A DNA stretch of 28,021 bases, from contig JASLDW010000086.1 in assembly GCA_030151365.1 (NCBI GenBank), forward strand, positions 1 to 28,021, read 5' to 3'. Source of the stretch: Lysobacter sp. GTDB lineage: Bacteria > Pseudomonadota > Gammaproteobacteria > Xanthomonadales > Xanthomonadaceae. Made by a program: the position numbers and the translations under genes. Position 1 is the stretch's first letter; the number at the start of each line of letters is the position of its first letter. Of the stretch, positions 1 through 8,098 are shown in pieces. The notes below the pieces were generated by a model. That model saw nothing but the letters and a program-made list of their open reading frames with translations, was not told where the DNA came from and did not search any database.

Positions 1-200
1 GCGGCGCTGGCCAGCGCGTGGCGATTGGCGCTGATGCCGCCGGCGACGATCAGCAGCGGCGCGTCGGCGGGACCGTGCAATTCCCAGGGGATGCGCACCT
101 CGCGCGTGCCCGCGTGCCGCAACGCGAGCCGGCACGGGACCTCGCCGCGCTCGGCGTCCGGCGCGGACTGCGTATCGGTTCGGGCGACGGCTTGGGACAT
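1..200 (-). CDS. metX: Homoserine O-acyltransferase-like alpha/beta hydrolase (MetX type), 5' end only
   Basis: Partial gene: the start codon is at 198-200 on the minus strand and the frame stays open to the window edge, giving 66 codons. The translated stretch ends in VAGGISANRH, preceded by HGPADAPLL. From memory this matches the N-terminal part of MetX-like acyltransferases of Xanthomonadaceae, alpha/beta-hydrolase enzymes that acylate homoserine in methionine synthesis; the catalytic Ser, Asp and His would lie off-window. A Shine-Dalgarno AGGA lies 7-8 bases before the ATG. The strongest support for the pathway is the SAM riboswitch in its leader. It could instead be a related serine O-acyltransferase of the same fold, so the substrate and acyl donor are not settled. 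Confidence 0.72.
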   Translation of the reverse strand, partial: MSQAVARTDTQSAPDAERGEVPCRLALRHAGTREVRIPWELHGPADAPLLIVAGGISANRHALASA

Positions 201-275
201 CGGAGTTCCTGCAGGCGGTGGTTCCAGCTCTGCGGATCCGACGAGGCGGCGTCGTGCCGAGAGGCAGACGCGCGA

Positions 276-392
276 CCATCTTCCGGTGGGCAATGCCCCC
301 GCAGGAGTTGGCACCGTGCTGGAATGCCCTCGAAAGAGCGTTCCCCGGTTGCCCCGGCGTCGAAGGGCCTGTCCCTCAGCCGGTCTGGATGG
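276..392 (-). promoter_or_regulatory. SAM-I (S-box) riboswitch aptamer
   Basis: Reading the minus strand from 392 to 276, the closing helix P1 is CCATC (388-392) with GATGG (276-280). Inside are the S-box landmarks in order: GAGGGAC, GGCCC, CCGGGGCAACC and GGTGCCAACTCCTGCGGG. The last is the most conserved P3/P4 block of SAM-I riboswitches. The element binds S-adenosylmethionine and normally lowers expression of the downstream gene when SAM is plentiful. It ends about 75 bases before the MetX-type start codon. I see no hairpin with a T-run between 201 and 275, so control may act on translation rather than termination; that is inference. Confidence 0.93.
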
Positions 393-399
393 AAAGCGC

Positions 400-428
400 A
401 GTGTGCCCGCCTCCGCCCGGGGTGTCAA
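400..428 (-). promoter_or_regulatory. Probable promoter of the riboswitch/metX transcript
   Basis: On the minus strand a perfect -35 TTGACA (423-428) is followed, after a 17-base spacer, by a weak -10 CACACT (400-405). Initiation about seven bases further on would fall near 393, exactly where the riboswitch P1 helix begins, which supports the assignment. The poor -10 lowers confidence. Confidence 0.5.
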
Positions 429-431
429 TCC

Positions 432-447
432 CTTCATTCGGATGAAG
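432..447. repeat. 16-bp palindrome upstream of the metX promoter
   Basis: CTTCAT, loop TCGG, ATGAAG: a perfect six-base inverted repeat a few bases upstream of the TTGACA of the leftward promoter. Its place suits a regulator site, but it matches no consensus that I can name. The rest of the gap between the metX start and the M23 peptidase gene (448-535) shows only weak promoter-like sequence for the rightward gene. Confidence 0.4.
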
Positions 448-535
448 CGATGAATGCCGCATGTCACCCGATCGAGCTTGCCGATTCCGGCCCACTGCCG
501 CCAAGATCGGCCCATGAACATGAAAGGACGCCTGC

Positions 536-1369
536 ATGCGGCCGATTGAACGGATGGCCACCACCCTGCTCCTGATTGCCGCCTCGACCGCAACCGCCCA
601 GGACTGGATGCAATGGCCGCCGCGCGCCGGATCCACCGCGATCGCGCCGATAGCAGCCACGAGCAACTCCAGCAAAGTCGATCTGGTGCTGGAAAAGAGC
701 GGCGACCACATCGACGTACTGGTCGACAATCCGCTGGCCGGCCCGGTGCAGGCCATCGTCAGCCTCGACCGCAACGGCCAGCCCGAAGACACCGCCGCCG
801 TGATCCGGCCTGGCAGCCGCAGCCGCATGGTCCAGTTGCCGATCGGCCAGGCGATCAACGTGCAATTGCAGGCGATCCCCGGCGATCCCGCGCTGCATCC
901 GCAACCGTTCGATTACATCCTGCCGATCCCTGCGAAGGGATTGCGGATCGACCAGGCCGCTGGCGGCGCGCATAGCCACAACGACGACGAGAATCGCCAC
1001 GCCATCGATTTCGCCCAGCCGATGGGCACGATGGTCAGCGCCGCCCGCGACGGCATCGTGATGGATCTCGACAACGACGAGCCGGACAACACCAGCGTCA
1101 ATGGCGATCGCCGCGCGCGCGCCAATTTCGTCCGCGTCCTCCACGGCGACGGCAGCATGGCGCTCTACGCGCACCTGCAACGTGGCAGCATCCCGCTCCA
1201 TCGTGGCGATCGCGTCGCCAGCGGCCAGCGCATCGGCAGTGTCGGCAACAGCGGCTGGAGCACCGGGCCGCACCTGCATTTCGTGGTGCAGGTCAATGGC
1301 GACCGTCGCCTGCAGTCGATTCCGGTGCGGATCCTGGCGCCGCAGGGCGTGTTGAAGTTGCCGAATTAG
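536..1369 (+). CDS. Secreted M23-family peptidase (LytM-like domain)
   Basis: 277 residues. The start is supported by AAGGA about eight bases upstream. A hydrophobic N-terminus ends in ATAQ near residue 22, a likely signal peptide, so the protein should act in the periplasm or outside. Residues about 140-265 form an M23 metallopeptidase domain: an HSHND segment and AID at 156-158 for the first zinc ligands, YAHL (His213), and GPHLHF with His246 and His248. The M23 family cleaves peptide cross-links in peptidoglycan. The 23-140 segment looks like a beta-rich domain that I cannot name. The first-ligand region lacks the textbook HxxxD spacing but resembles a variant where the His lies further upstream. 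All expected zinc ligands seem present, so activity is likely; the substrate is unknown. Confidence 0.85.
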   Translation: MRPIERMATTLLLIAASTATAQDWMQWPPRAGSTAIAPIAATSNSSKVDLVLEKSGDHIDVLVDNPLAGPVQAIVSLDRNGQPEDTAAVIRPGSRSRMVQLPIGQAINVQLQAIPGDPALHPQPFDYILPIPAKGLRIDQAAGGAHSHNDDENRHAIDFAQPMGTMVSAARDGIVMDLDNDEPDNTSVNGDRRARANFVRVLHGDGSMALYAHLQRGSIPLHRGDRVASGQRIGSVGNSGWSTGPHLHFVVQVNGDRRLQSIPVRILAPQGVLKLPN

Positions 1370-1381
1370 TCGGCGCGGCGC

Positions 1382-1402
1382 GAGGGGCCCCATGGGGCCC
1401 TC
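1382..1402 (+). terminator. GC-rich hairpin after the M23 gene
   Basis: GAGGGGCCCC, a two-base loop, then GGGGCCCTC form a strong stem with one bulged G, 12 bases past the peptidase stop codon. No T-run follows, so it is at best a weak intrinsic terminator. It may rather separate the peptidase transcript from the prfC promoter just downstream. Confidence 0.4.
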
Positions 1403-1412
1403 GCGCCACCCG

Positions 1413-1418
1413 TATAAT
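1413..1418 (+). promoter_or_regulatory. Candidate -10 box for prfC
   Basis: A perfect TATAAT lies 48 bases before the prfC start codon. The matching -35 region falls inside the GC hairpin and is poor, so this rests on the -10 alone. Confidence 0.4.
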
Positions 1419-1465
1419 TTCGTTCTCCGTTTCCAGCCTTCCGGCGCCCTGCGCGCCCTGTCCGC

Positions 1466-3070
1466 ATGTCTACCGTTGCCCAGGAAGCCGCCCGCCGGCG
1501 CACTTTCGCCATCATTTCCCATCCCGACGCCGGCAAGACCACGCTGACGGAAAAGCTGCTGCTGTTCGGCGGCGCGATCCAGATGGCCGGCTCGGTCAAG
1601 GGCCGCAAGGCCGCGCGCCACGCCACCTCCGACTGGATGGCGCTGGAGAAGGAGCGCGGCATCTCGGTGACATCGTCGGTGATGCAGTTCCCCTACGAGG
1701 GTCGCATCGTCAATCTGCTCGATACGCCCGGCCACGCCGACTTCGGCGAGGACACCTATCGCGTGCTCACGGCGGTGGACAGCGCGCTGATGGTGATCGA
1801 CGTCGCCAAGGGCGTCGAGGAACGCACGATCAAGCTGATGGAAGTGTGCCGCCTGCGCGACACGCCGATCATGAGCTTCATCAACAAGCTCGATCGCGAG
1901 GGCAAGGACCCGATCGAACTGCTCGACGAGATCGAGAGCGTGCTCAAGATCCAATGCGCACCGGTGACGTGGCCGATCGGCATGGGTCAGCGCCTCAAGG
2001 GCGTGGTGCATCTCATCACCGGCGAAGTGCATCTGTACGAAGCCGGCAAGAATTTCACCCGTCAGGATTCCACCATCTTCCCGTCGATCGACGATCCCGG
2101 CGTGGAAGCGGCGATCGGCGCCGACATGCTGTCCGCGTTGCGCGACGAACTGGAACTGGTCGAAGGCGCTTCGCACAAGTTCGATCGCGACGCCTATCTG
2201 CGCGGCGAGCAGGCGCCGGTGTTCTTCGGATCCGCGGTGAACAACTTCGGCGTGCAGCCGCTGCTCGACTTCTTCGTCGACCACGCGCCGTCGCCGCTGC
2301 CACGCGCCACCACCGGCCGTGACGTCAAGCCCGACGAAGACAAGCTGACCGGCTTCGTGTTCAAGATCCAGGCCAACATGGACCCGCAACATCGCGACCG
2401 CGTGGCATTCATGCGCATCTGTTCGGGCCGTTTCAGCGCCGGGATGAAGGCCTTCCACGTCCGCACCGGCAAGGAACAGAAGCTCGCCAACGCGCTGACC
2501 TTCATGGCCAGCGATCGCGAGATCGCCGAGGACGCGTGGCCGGGCGACGTGATCGGCCTGCACAACCACGGCACGATCTCGATCGGCGACACCTTCAGCG
2601 AAGGCGAATCGATCAGCTTCACCGGCATCCCCAACTTCGCGCCGGAACTGTTCCGTCGCGCCCGCCTGCGCGATCCGCTCAAACTCAAGCAGTTGCAGAA
2701 GGGCCTGGCGCAGTTGTCCGAAGAAGGCGCGACCCAGTTCTTCCGTCCGCTGATGTCGAACGATCTGATCCTCGGCGCGGTCGGCATGCTGCAGTTCGAC
2801 GTCGTCGCCTATCGCCTCAAGGACGAGTACGGCGTCGATGCCTCGTTCGAGAACGTGCAGGTCGCGACCGCACGCTGGATCCGCTGCGACGACGCCAAGA
2901 AGCTGGAAGAGTTCCGCGAGAAGAACGCCAACAACCTCGCGCTCGATGCCGCCGGGCAGCTGGTCTATCTCGCACCGACCCGCGTCAACCTGCAACTCGT
3001 CGAAGAACGTGCACCGGGCGTCACCTTCCTCGCCACCCGCGAACACGCACACGCCACCCACATCGATTGA
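1466..3070 (+). CDS. prfC: Peptide chain release factor 3
   Basis: 534 residues, about the usual RF3 length (529 in E. coli). RF3 is the GTPase that recycles RF1 and RF2 from the ribosome after peptide release. Its G-domain motifs are all present: P-loop SHPDAGKT (18-25), switch segment ERGISVTSSV (63-72), DTPGH (86-90) and NKLD (140-143). The RF3 signature AARHATSDWM precedes the switch region. The later part carries the EF-G-like domain II and the RF3-specific C-terminal domain, including GAVGMLQFDVV. The protein is cytoplasmic. No clear Shine-Dalgarno sequence precedes the ATG. The gene stands between the peptidase and the AsmA gene with its own likely promoter. Identification is secure. 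Confidence 0.97.
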   Translation: MSTVAQEAARRRTFAIISHPDAGKTTLTEKLLLFGGAIQMAGSVKGRKAARHATSDWMALEKERGISVTSSVMQFPYEGRIVNLLDTPGHADFGEDTYRVLTAVDSALMVIDVAKGVEERTIKLMEVCRLRDTPIMSFINKLDREGKDPIELLDEIESVLKIQCAPVTWPIGMGQRLKGVVHLITGEVHLYEAGKNFTRQDSTIFPSIDDPGVEAAIGADMLSALRDELELVEGASHKFDRDAYLRGEQAPVFFGSAVNNFGVQPLLDFFVDHAPSPLPRATTGRDVKPDEDKLTGFVFKIQANMDPQHRDRVAFMRICSGRFSAGMKAFHVRTGKEQKLANALTFMASDREIAEDAWPGDVIGLHNHGTISIGDTFSEGESISFTGIPNFAPELFRRARLRDPLKLKQLQKGLAQLSEEGATQFFRPLMSNDLILGAVGMLQFDVVAYRLKDEYGVDASFENVQVATARWIRCDDAKKLEEFREKNANNLALDAAGQLVYLAPTRVNLQLVEERAPGVTFLATREHAHATHID

Positions 3071-3147
3071 TCGTTGCAAGCGGCGAACCTGAACGGTTCG
3101 TCGCGCTTCACCGGCGTTTGACCGCGCACCTGTGATGGTGGGTGGGC

Positions 3148-5133
3148 ATGAAGTCCGATGTCCATTCTGTCGATGACATGCGCCAGGAGCCATCCGCGCC
3201 TGTCAGGCCGCATCACTGGATCCGCCGCCATCCGTTGTGGACGCTTCTCGGCATCCTGGTCGCGGCGATCGTCGTCCTGGTCCTGCTCTGGGACTGGAAC
3301 TGGTTCAAGCGACCGATCGAACACTACGTGCATGGCAAAACCGGTCGCGAGCTGCATATCGACGGCAATCTCGATGTCCATCTCGGTCGCCTGACAACGG
3401 TCACAGCCGATAACCTGCGTTTCGCCAACGCGACATGGTCGAAAACCCCGTTGATGGCGAAAACCGATCGCCTGCGCCTGAGTTTCGAATTGTGGCCGGC
3501 GGTGTTCTCCCGCGATTTCCGCATCCCGGACCTGCAACTGACACGTCCCGACTTGCTGCTTGAAATGGGTCCCGAAGGTGTCGGCAACTGGGTGCTCAAG
3601 TCCAGTGATGCGCGCGGAATGCAACCGCAATTCCGTCGCCTGTGGATCGACGGCGGCCGCCTGCGCTATGTCGATGCGAAGGGCCGGACCGACATCGACA
3701 TCGCCGTGCAGACACGGGCGCCGTCTTCATCCACCGCCGGGCCACCGGTCGACGTGAAGGGATCCGGTCACTGGAAAGGCAGTCCTTTCACGTTGCAGGG
3801 GCATGGCGAATCGCCCCTGGACCTGCGTGATCGCAGTCGTCCCTATCGTGTGGACCTCAAGGCAACGGCAGGCGCAACGCATGCGCATGCCCTCGGCACC
3901 CTGCTCGACCCCTTGCGCATGCGCGACTTCGATCTGCGACTCGCGCTCACGGGCAGCAATCTCGAGGACCTGTATCGATTGCTCGGCATCGCCCTGCCGC
4001 CGACGCCGCCCTATTCGCTCGATGGCCGGCTCACCCGCGTCGTCCATTCCCCCACCAGCAGCACCTGGAACTACGATGGTTTCACCGGTCGCGTCGGCAA
4101 CAGCGATCTCGCCGGCGATGCGCACTTCACCAGTGGCAAGCGCCGTTACCTGAAGGCGGATCTGCGCTCAAGGCGCCTCGACCTCGACGACCTCTCGGGA
4201 TTCATCGGTGGTGGACCCAAGTCCGGCCCGACCAACGGCGAACTGGCCGCGAAGGCCGCGCGCCAGCAGGTACGCGGGAAACTGCTTCCCGACGATCCGT
4301 ACAACACCGGCAAGCTGCGCTCCATGGATGCCGACGTCCACCTGCGCGCCACCCGCATCAACACCCAAACCTTGCCCGTCGACGACATGAACGCGGTGCT
4401 CGCGCTGAAGGATGGCGTGTTGACCCTGCATCCGCTCGATTTCGGCGTCGCCGGGGGCAACATCCGTTCCAATATCCGCATGGATGCGCGCAAGGACGTG
4501 CTCCATAGCCAGGCGGAGATCCACGCCAGCGATTTGATGCTGGCCAAGCTGTTGCCCAAGGTGAAGCTCGGCGATACCGCCATCGGCAAACTTGGCGGCA
4601 ATGCCGCCATCACCGGCAGCGGAAATTCCATCGCCGCCATCCTCGGCAGCGCCGACGGCAACGTCGATCTCGGCATGGGGCGCGGCCAGATCAGCAAACT
4701 CGCGATGGCCTTCGCAGGCCTCGACGTCGCCCGCATCCTCAAGATCAAGTTGACCCGTGACCAGCAGATCCCCATCCGCTGCGCCTTCGGCGATTTCGCC
4801 ATCCGCGATGGCATCGCGACTCCGCAAGCGCTCGCGTTCGATACCAGCGACCTGCTGATGACGGGTACGGGCCGCATCGACATGAAGAACGAGCAGCTGG
4901 ATCTCACCATCCATACCAAGCCGCGCCGTTTCAGCCCGTTGTCGCTGCGCGCGCCGCTGTATGTGCAAGGCAGCTTCGTGCATGCCAACGTGCGACCGGA
5001 CTACAAACAAGTGGGCTTGCGCGCGTTGGCCGCCGCCGCACTCGGCAGTCTCACCGCGCCTGCAGCGGCGCTGGTCGCCACCACCAACCTCGGCGGCGGC
5101 AAGGCCGAAACGTACTGCGGCGCTGCACGCTGA
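3148..5133 (+). CDS. AsmA-family inner-membrane-anchored envelope protein
   Basis: 661 residues from the ATG at 3148; a GTG two codons earlier (3142) is also possible, and GGTGGG lies just upstream. A cytoplasmic tail of about 30 residues leads into one transmembrane helix (about residues 35-53, LGILVAAIVVLVLLW). The remainder is a large periplasmic, beta-rich region. AsmA hallmarks are visible: KTGRELHIDGNLDVHLG just after the helix, and near the C-terminus repeated GTGRIDMKNEQLDLTI-type strands. AsmA-like proteins belong to the TamB/YhdP group, which bridges the periplasm and is linked to outer-membrane lipid supply. Which subfamily this is I cannot say. It lies 77 bases after prfC and 50 before the TrhA gene. 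Confidence 0.85.
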   Translation: MKSDVHSVDDMRQEPSAPVRPHHWIRRHPLWTLLGILVAAIVVLVLLWDWNWFKRPIEHYVHGKTGRELHIDGNLDVHLGRLTTVTADNLRFANATWSKTPLMAKTDRLRLSFELWPAVFSRDFRIPDLQLTRPDLLLEMGPEGVGNWVLKSSDARGMQPQFRRLWIDGGRLRYVDAKGRTDIDIAVQTRAPSSSTAGPPVDVKGSGHWKGSPFTLQGHGESPLDLRDRSRPYRVDLKATAGATHAHALGTLLDPLRMRDFDLRLALTGSNLEDLYRLLGIALPPTPPYSLDGRLTRVVHSPTSSTWNYDGFTGRVGNSDLAGDAHFTSGKRRYLKADLRSRRLDLDDLSGFIGGGPKSGPTNGELAAKAARQQVRGKLLPDDPYNTGKLRSMDADVHLRATRINTQTLPVDDMNAVLALKDGVLTLHPLDFGVAGGNIRSNIRMDARKDVLHSQAEIHASDLMLAKLLPKVKLGDTAIGKLGGNAAITGSGNSIAAILGSADGNVDLGMGRGQISKLAMAFAGLDVARILKIKLTRDQQIPIRCAFGDFAIRDGIATPQALAFDTSDLLMTGTGRIDMKNEQLDLTIHTKPRRFSPLSLRAPLYVQGSFVHANVRPDYKQVGLRALAAAALGSLTAPAAALVATTNLGGGKAETYCGAAR

Positions 5134-5183
5134 CCGATCGCACGCCGCCAGCGTTTCGCCATGCGATACCGTATGCTGCAGGC

Positions 5184-5831
5184 ATGGCACACGGCATCTC
5201 CACCTATACCCCCCAGGAAGAACGCGCCAATGTCTGGAGCGCGGGACTCGGTGCGCTTGCCGCACTGGTCGCCGGCGTCGTGATGCTGGTCGCCGCGGGC
5301 GCGCGACACGCCAGCGGCCTGCAACTGCTTTCGGCTGCGGTCTTCACCGCCTCGATGCTCGCGCTCTACGGCGCCAGCACCGCGTATCACAACGCCACCG
5401 AACCGGCGCGCCGCGCGCGCCTCAAGGTGATGGACCACTGCGCCATCTATCTGCTGATCGCCGGCACCTACACGCCGTTCACCCTGCTGGCGTTGCCGCA
5501 GCCGACCGGCATCCGGCTGTTCATCATCATCTGGTCGCTGGCCGCTTTCGGCATCGCCTTCAAACTGTTCTTCACCGGGCGCTTCAAGCTGGTGTCGACG
5601 CTCGTCTACATCGCGATGGGCTGGCTCGGCATTCTCGAATGGCGGACGATGCGCAGCGCACTCAGCCCCTGGGTCTTCGACTGGATCATCGCCGGCGGCG
5701 TCTGCTACACGCTGGGCACCGCGTTCTATCTCAGCAAGAAACTGCCATATGCGCATGCGGTGTGGCACGCCTTCGTCGCCGCCGGCACCGTCTGCCATTT
5801 CGTCGCGGTGTGGAAACTGGTCGTGCCCTGA
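5184..5831 (+). CDS. trhA: Haemolysin III / TrhA family membrane protein
   Basis: 215 residues, mostly seven hydrophobic segments, typical of the haemolysin III (YqfA/TrhA) branch of the PAQR superfamily. Conserved family residues are seen: STAYHNA near residue 70, DHCAIYLLIAGTYTPF near 90, and HAVWHAFVAAGTVCHF close to the C-terminus; the His and Asp residues form the putative zinc site. Bacterial members are inner-membrane proteins linked to membrane energetics and lipid homeostasis; the haemolysin name is historical and does not imply toxicity. The gene is convergent with the CBS gene, with 21 bases between the stop codons and no obvious terminator. Confidence 0.92.
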   Translation: MAHGISTYTPQEERANVWSAGLGALAALVAGVVMLVAAGARHASGLQLLSAAVFTASMLALYGASTAYHNATEPARRARLKVMDHCAIYLLIAGTYTPFTLLALPQPTGIRLFIIIWSLAAFGIAFKLFFTGRFKLVSTLVYIAMGWLGILEWRTMRSALSPWVFDWIIAGGVCYTLGTAFYLSKKLPYAHAVWHAFVAAGTVCHFVAVWKLVVP

Positions 5832-5852
5832 AGCAACTCAGGACGTGCTGCT

Positions 5853-6284
5853 TCAAGAGGTGATGTAGTCCTGCAAGTGCCGCAATTCGGTCTTCTGGTC
5901 GTCGATCACCGCCTTCACCAGGTCGCCGATCGACACCAGGCCGACGACTTCCTTGTGATCGAGGATCGGCAAGTGGCGCACGCGCTTGTCGGTCATCACC
6001 TGCATGCACTGGTGGACGTCGTCGCCGGGCCGCGCGCAAACGACTTCGTGGCTCATGATCTCGCTCACCGGCGTGGTCGCCGAGGTGCGTCCCAGCAACA
6101 CGACCTTCCGCGCGTAGTCGCGTTCGGAGAGGATGCCGACCAGTTTCGCGCCATCCATCACCAGGACCGCGCCAATGCCGTGCTCGGCCATCAATCGCAG
6201 GGCATCGAGCACCGGCGCCGACGGCGCGATCGATACCACACCGGAAACCTTTTTCCCCTCAAGCAGATGCCGGACCTGACCCAT
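5853..6284 (-). CDS. Tandem CBS-domain protein
   Basis: 143 residues made almost entirely of two CBS domains: one around 8-65 (PVLDALRLMAEHGIGAVLVM, GILSERDYARKV) and one around 73-135 (MTDKRVRHLPILD, GLVSIGDLVKAV). Such stand-alone CBS pairs bind adenine nucleotides and act as cytoplasmic energy or ligand sensors; the partner here is not evident. The start is supported by GAGGAA seven bases upstream. The gene follows mtgA on the same strand with 44 bases between them, so the two may be co-transcribed. The family is certain, the role unknown. Confidence 0.92.
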   Translation of the reverse strand: MGQVRHLLEGKKVSGVVSIAPSAPVLDALRLMAEHGIGAVLVMDGAKLVGILSERDYARKVVLLGRTSATTPVSEIMSHEVVCARPGDDVHQCMQVMTDKRVRHLPILDHKEVVGLVSIGDLVKAVIDDQKTELRHLQDYITS

Positions 6285-6328
6285 GAGTCGTTCCTCGCTT
6301 CGAGCCTGCCATCAGCATACTCTCCTGT

Positions 6329-7153
6329 TCAGCGGCTGGCGTCTTCCACGTCCTGCAACGCGCCGACGCCACCGAGATTGCCCATCTGGCGCTGGATCGC
6401 ATTGGCTCGTCGCAGCACGTAGGCACTTGGGTGCGCGGCGCTGAACCGGCGCGGGCTCGGCAGCACCGCGGCCAATCGCGCCGCCTGCGCCGACGACAAT
6501 CGCGATGCATCGATGCCGAAGAAACTGCGCGATGCCGCCTGCGCGCCATACACGCCGTCGCCGAATTCGGCGATGTTCACGTACAACTCGAGGATGCGCT
6601 CCTTCGGCAACAAGTGCTCCATCAGGAAGGTGTACCAGACCTCCAGGCCCTTGCGCCCCCAGCGCAGCAGCATGTTGTCGCCCTGCCACAGGAACAGGTT
6701 CTTCGCGGTCTGCTGGCTGATGGTGCTGGCGCCACGCACCTTCGTCACCGGCCGGCCACGCGCTTCCGCGCGCGCCTTCATCCGGGCGTTGTAGCGCTCC
6801 GCGGCCTGGATCGCCTCGAAATCGAAACCGTCGTGCTCGGCGAATTTCTGGTCCTCGGAGGCCATCACCGCCACCGGCAACGATGGCGAGATTTTCGCCA
6901 GGGGCCGCCAGTCGTAGGCGACGCGGAATCCGGTGTCGCCGGACACCCATGCGCCGAGGGTGCGGATCATCATGAAGCTGGAGAACGGCGGATTGATGAA
7001 GCGCAGGCTCGCCACCTGCAGGATGCTGAAGACGATGGCGATCGCCGGCAGCCACAGCAGCCACTTGCGCAGCCTTCGACCCCGGCGCTGTCGTCGCCTC
7101 CCTTGCGCACCGGCCGATGCGCCCCCATTTGAATTGTCAGAAGTCCGGCCCAT
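6329..7153 (-). CDS. mtgA: Monofunctional biosynthetic peptidoglycan glycosyltransferase
   Basis: 274 residues from the chosen ATG at 7151-7153, which has AAGGA about ten bases upstream. An ATG at 7181-7183 with GGAG before it is also credible and would add ten residues. A basic N-terminus (RRRQRRGRRLRK) is followed by one transmembrane helix, so the enzyme is anchored in the inner membrane and faces the periplasm. The GT51 domain follows with its motifs: ASEDQKFAEHDGFD containing the catalytic Glu, GASTISQQTAKNLFLW, RKGLEVWYTFLME and ERILELYVNIAEFGDGVYG. GT51 enzymes polymerise lipid II into glycan strands; no transpeptidase domain is present. It is divergent from hslO with almost no intergenic space. 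Confidence 0.95.
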   Translation of the reverse strand: MGRTSDNSNGGASAGAQGRRRQRRGRRLRKWLLWLPAIAIVFSILQVASLRFINPPFSSFMMIRTLGAWVSGDTGFRVAYDWRPLAKISPSLPVAVMASEDQKFAEHDGFDFEAIQAAERYNARMKARAEARGRPVTKVRGASTISQQTAKNLFLWQGDNMLLRWGRKGLEVWYTFLMEHLLPKERILELYVNIAEFGDGVYGAQAASRSFFGIDASRLSSAQAARLAAVLPSPRRFSAAHPSAYVLRRANAIQRQMGNLGGVGALQDVEDASR

Positions 7154-7181
7154 CCGGACATTATCCTTGCCGATGCCCGCC

Positions 7182-8066
7182 ATGAGCGACTCCAGCGACC
7201 TCCTCCATCGTTTCCTGCTACCGGACGCACATGTCCGTGGCGCCCACGTGCGGCTCGATGCCACGTGGAAGCATGTCCTCTCACACGCCAGCTATCCGGA
7301 ACCGGTCGAAGCCCTGCTCGGCGAAGCGCTGGTCGCCAGTGCATTGCTCAGCGCACACACCAAGGTCGAAGGCCGGCTGTCGCTGCAGGCGCGCAGCAGC
7401 GGCGCCTTGCGCACCCTGTTCGCCGAATGCACCGCGGCCGGCACCTTGCGCGGCATCGCCAAACTCGCCGAGGGCGAAGCGCCGCCGCAAGATCTCTCGT
7501 CGCTCGGCGGCGATGCCATGCTCGCCGTCACCATCGAGAACCCCGGCCTCGGCGGCGGCGAACCCGTGCGCTACCAAGGCCTGGTGCCGCTCGAATCGCC
7601 GACGCTGTCCGGCGCCCTCGAGGACTACTTCGATCGTTCCGAACAGTTACCGACCCGCCTGATCCTCGCCGCCGACGGCGAGCGCGCCGCCGGGCTCCTG
7701 CTGCAGATCCTGCCTGGCGCCGGCAGCGACGACGATGGCTGGAACCGCATTTCGCTGCTGGCCGCCACCCTGGGCCGCGATGAACTGCTGGACCTGCCGG
7801 CCGACATCCTGCTCACCCGGCTGTTCCATCAGGAAACCCTCCAGGATCTTGGCGCGAAACCGCTGCAATTCGGCTGTTCCTGCTCGCGAGGCCGGGTCGA
7901 GGACATGCTTCGCGCCTTGGGTCGCGAGGAAGCCGAAGCTGCCGCCGAAACCGGCCAGGCAGAGGTCATTTGCGAGTTCTGCGGCAAGCACTATCATCTC
8001 AGCCGCGATGAGATCGACAAATTGTTTCTGTCCCCGCCCATGACATCTTCTTCACGCCTGCAGTAG
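7182..8066 (+). CDS. hslO: Redox-regulated chaperone Hsp33
   Basis: 294 residues from the ATG at 7182 (MSDSSDLL); an in-frame ATG at 7173 would add three. Hsp33 is a cytoplasmic holdase activated by oxidation. The N-terminal fold is recognisable (DLLHRFLLPDAHVRGAHVRL, then GEALVASALL). The C-terminal zinc-binding redox switch is intact: FGCSCS (CxC) and CEFCGKHY (CxxC), with the linker between them. Release of zinc and disulfide formation at these four cysteines is how the family is switched on. No good Shine-Dalgarno sequence precedes either ATG. The promoter must lie inside the 5' part of the divergent mtgA, since the start codons are close together or overlap. Confidence 0.95.
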   Translation: MSDSSDLLHRFLLPDAHVRGAHVRLDATWKHVLSHASYPEPVEALLGEALVASALLSAHTKVEGRLSLQARSSGALRTLFAECTAAGTLRGIAKLAEGEAPPQDLSSLGGDAMLAVTIENPGLGGGEPVRYQGLVPLESPTLSGALEDYFDRSEQLPTRLILAADGERAAGLLLQILPGAGSDDDGWNRISLLAATLGRDELLDLPADILLTRLFHQETLQDLGAKPLQFGCSCSRGRVEDMLRALGREEAEAAAETGQAEVICEFCGKHYHLSRDEIDKLFLSPPMTSSSRLQ

Positions 8067-8098
8067 CTGAATGAGATGGAATCGAATTGGCCCGCAAG

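Noticed and set aside
464..3193. A 909-codon open frame on the minus strand across the M23 and prfC genes
   Set aside because: It overlaps two genes with certain motifs on the other strand; its own translation is low-complexity and shows no family.
5184..5831. Haemolysin activity for the haemolysin III gene
   Set aside because: The family name is historical; sequence supports only a seven-helix PAQR-like membrane protein.
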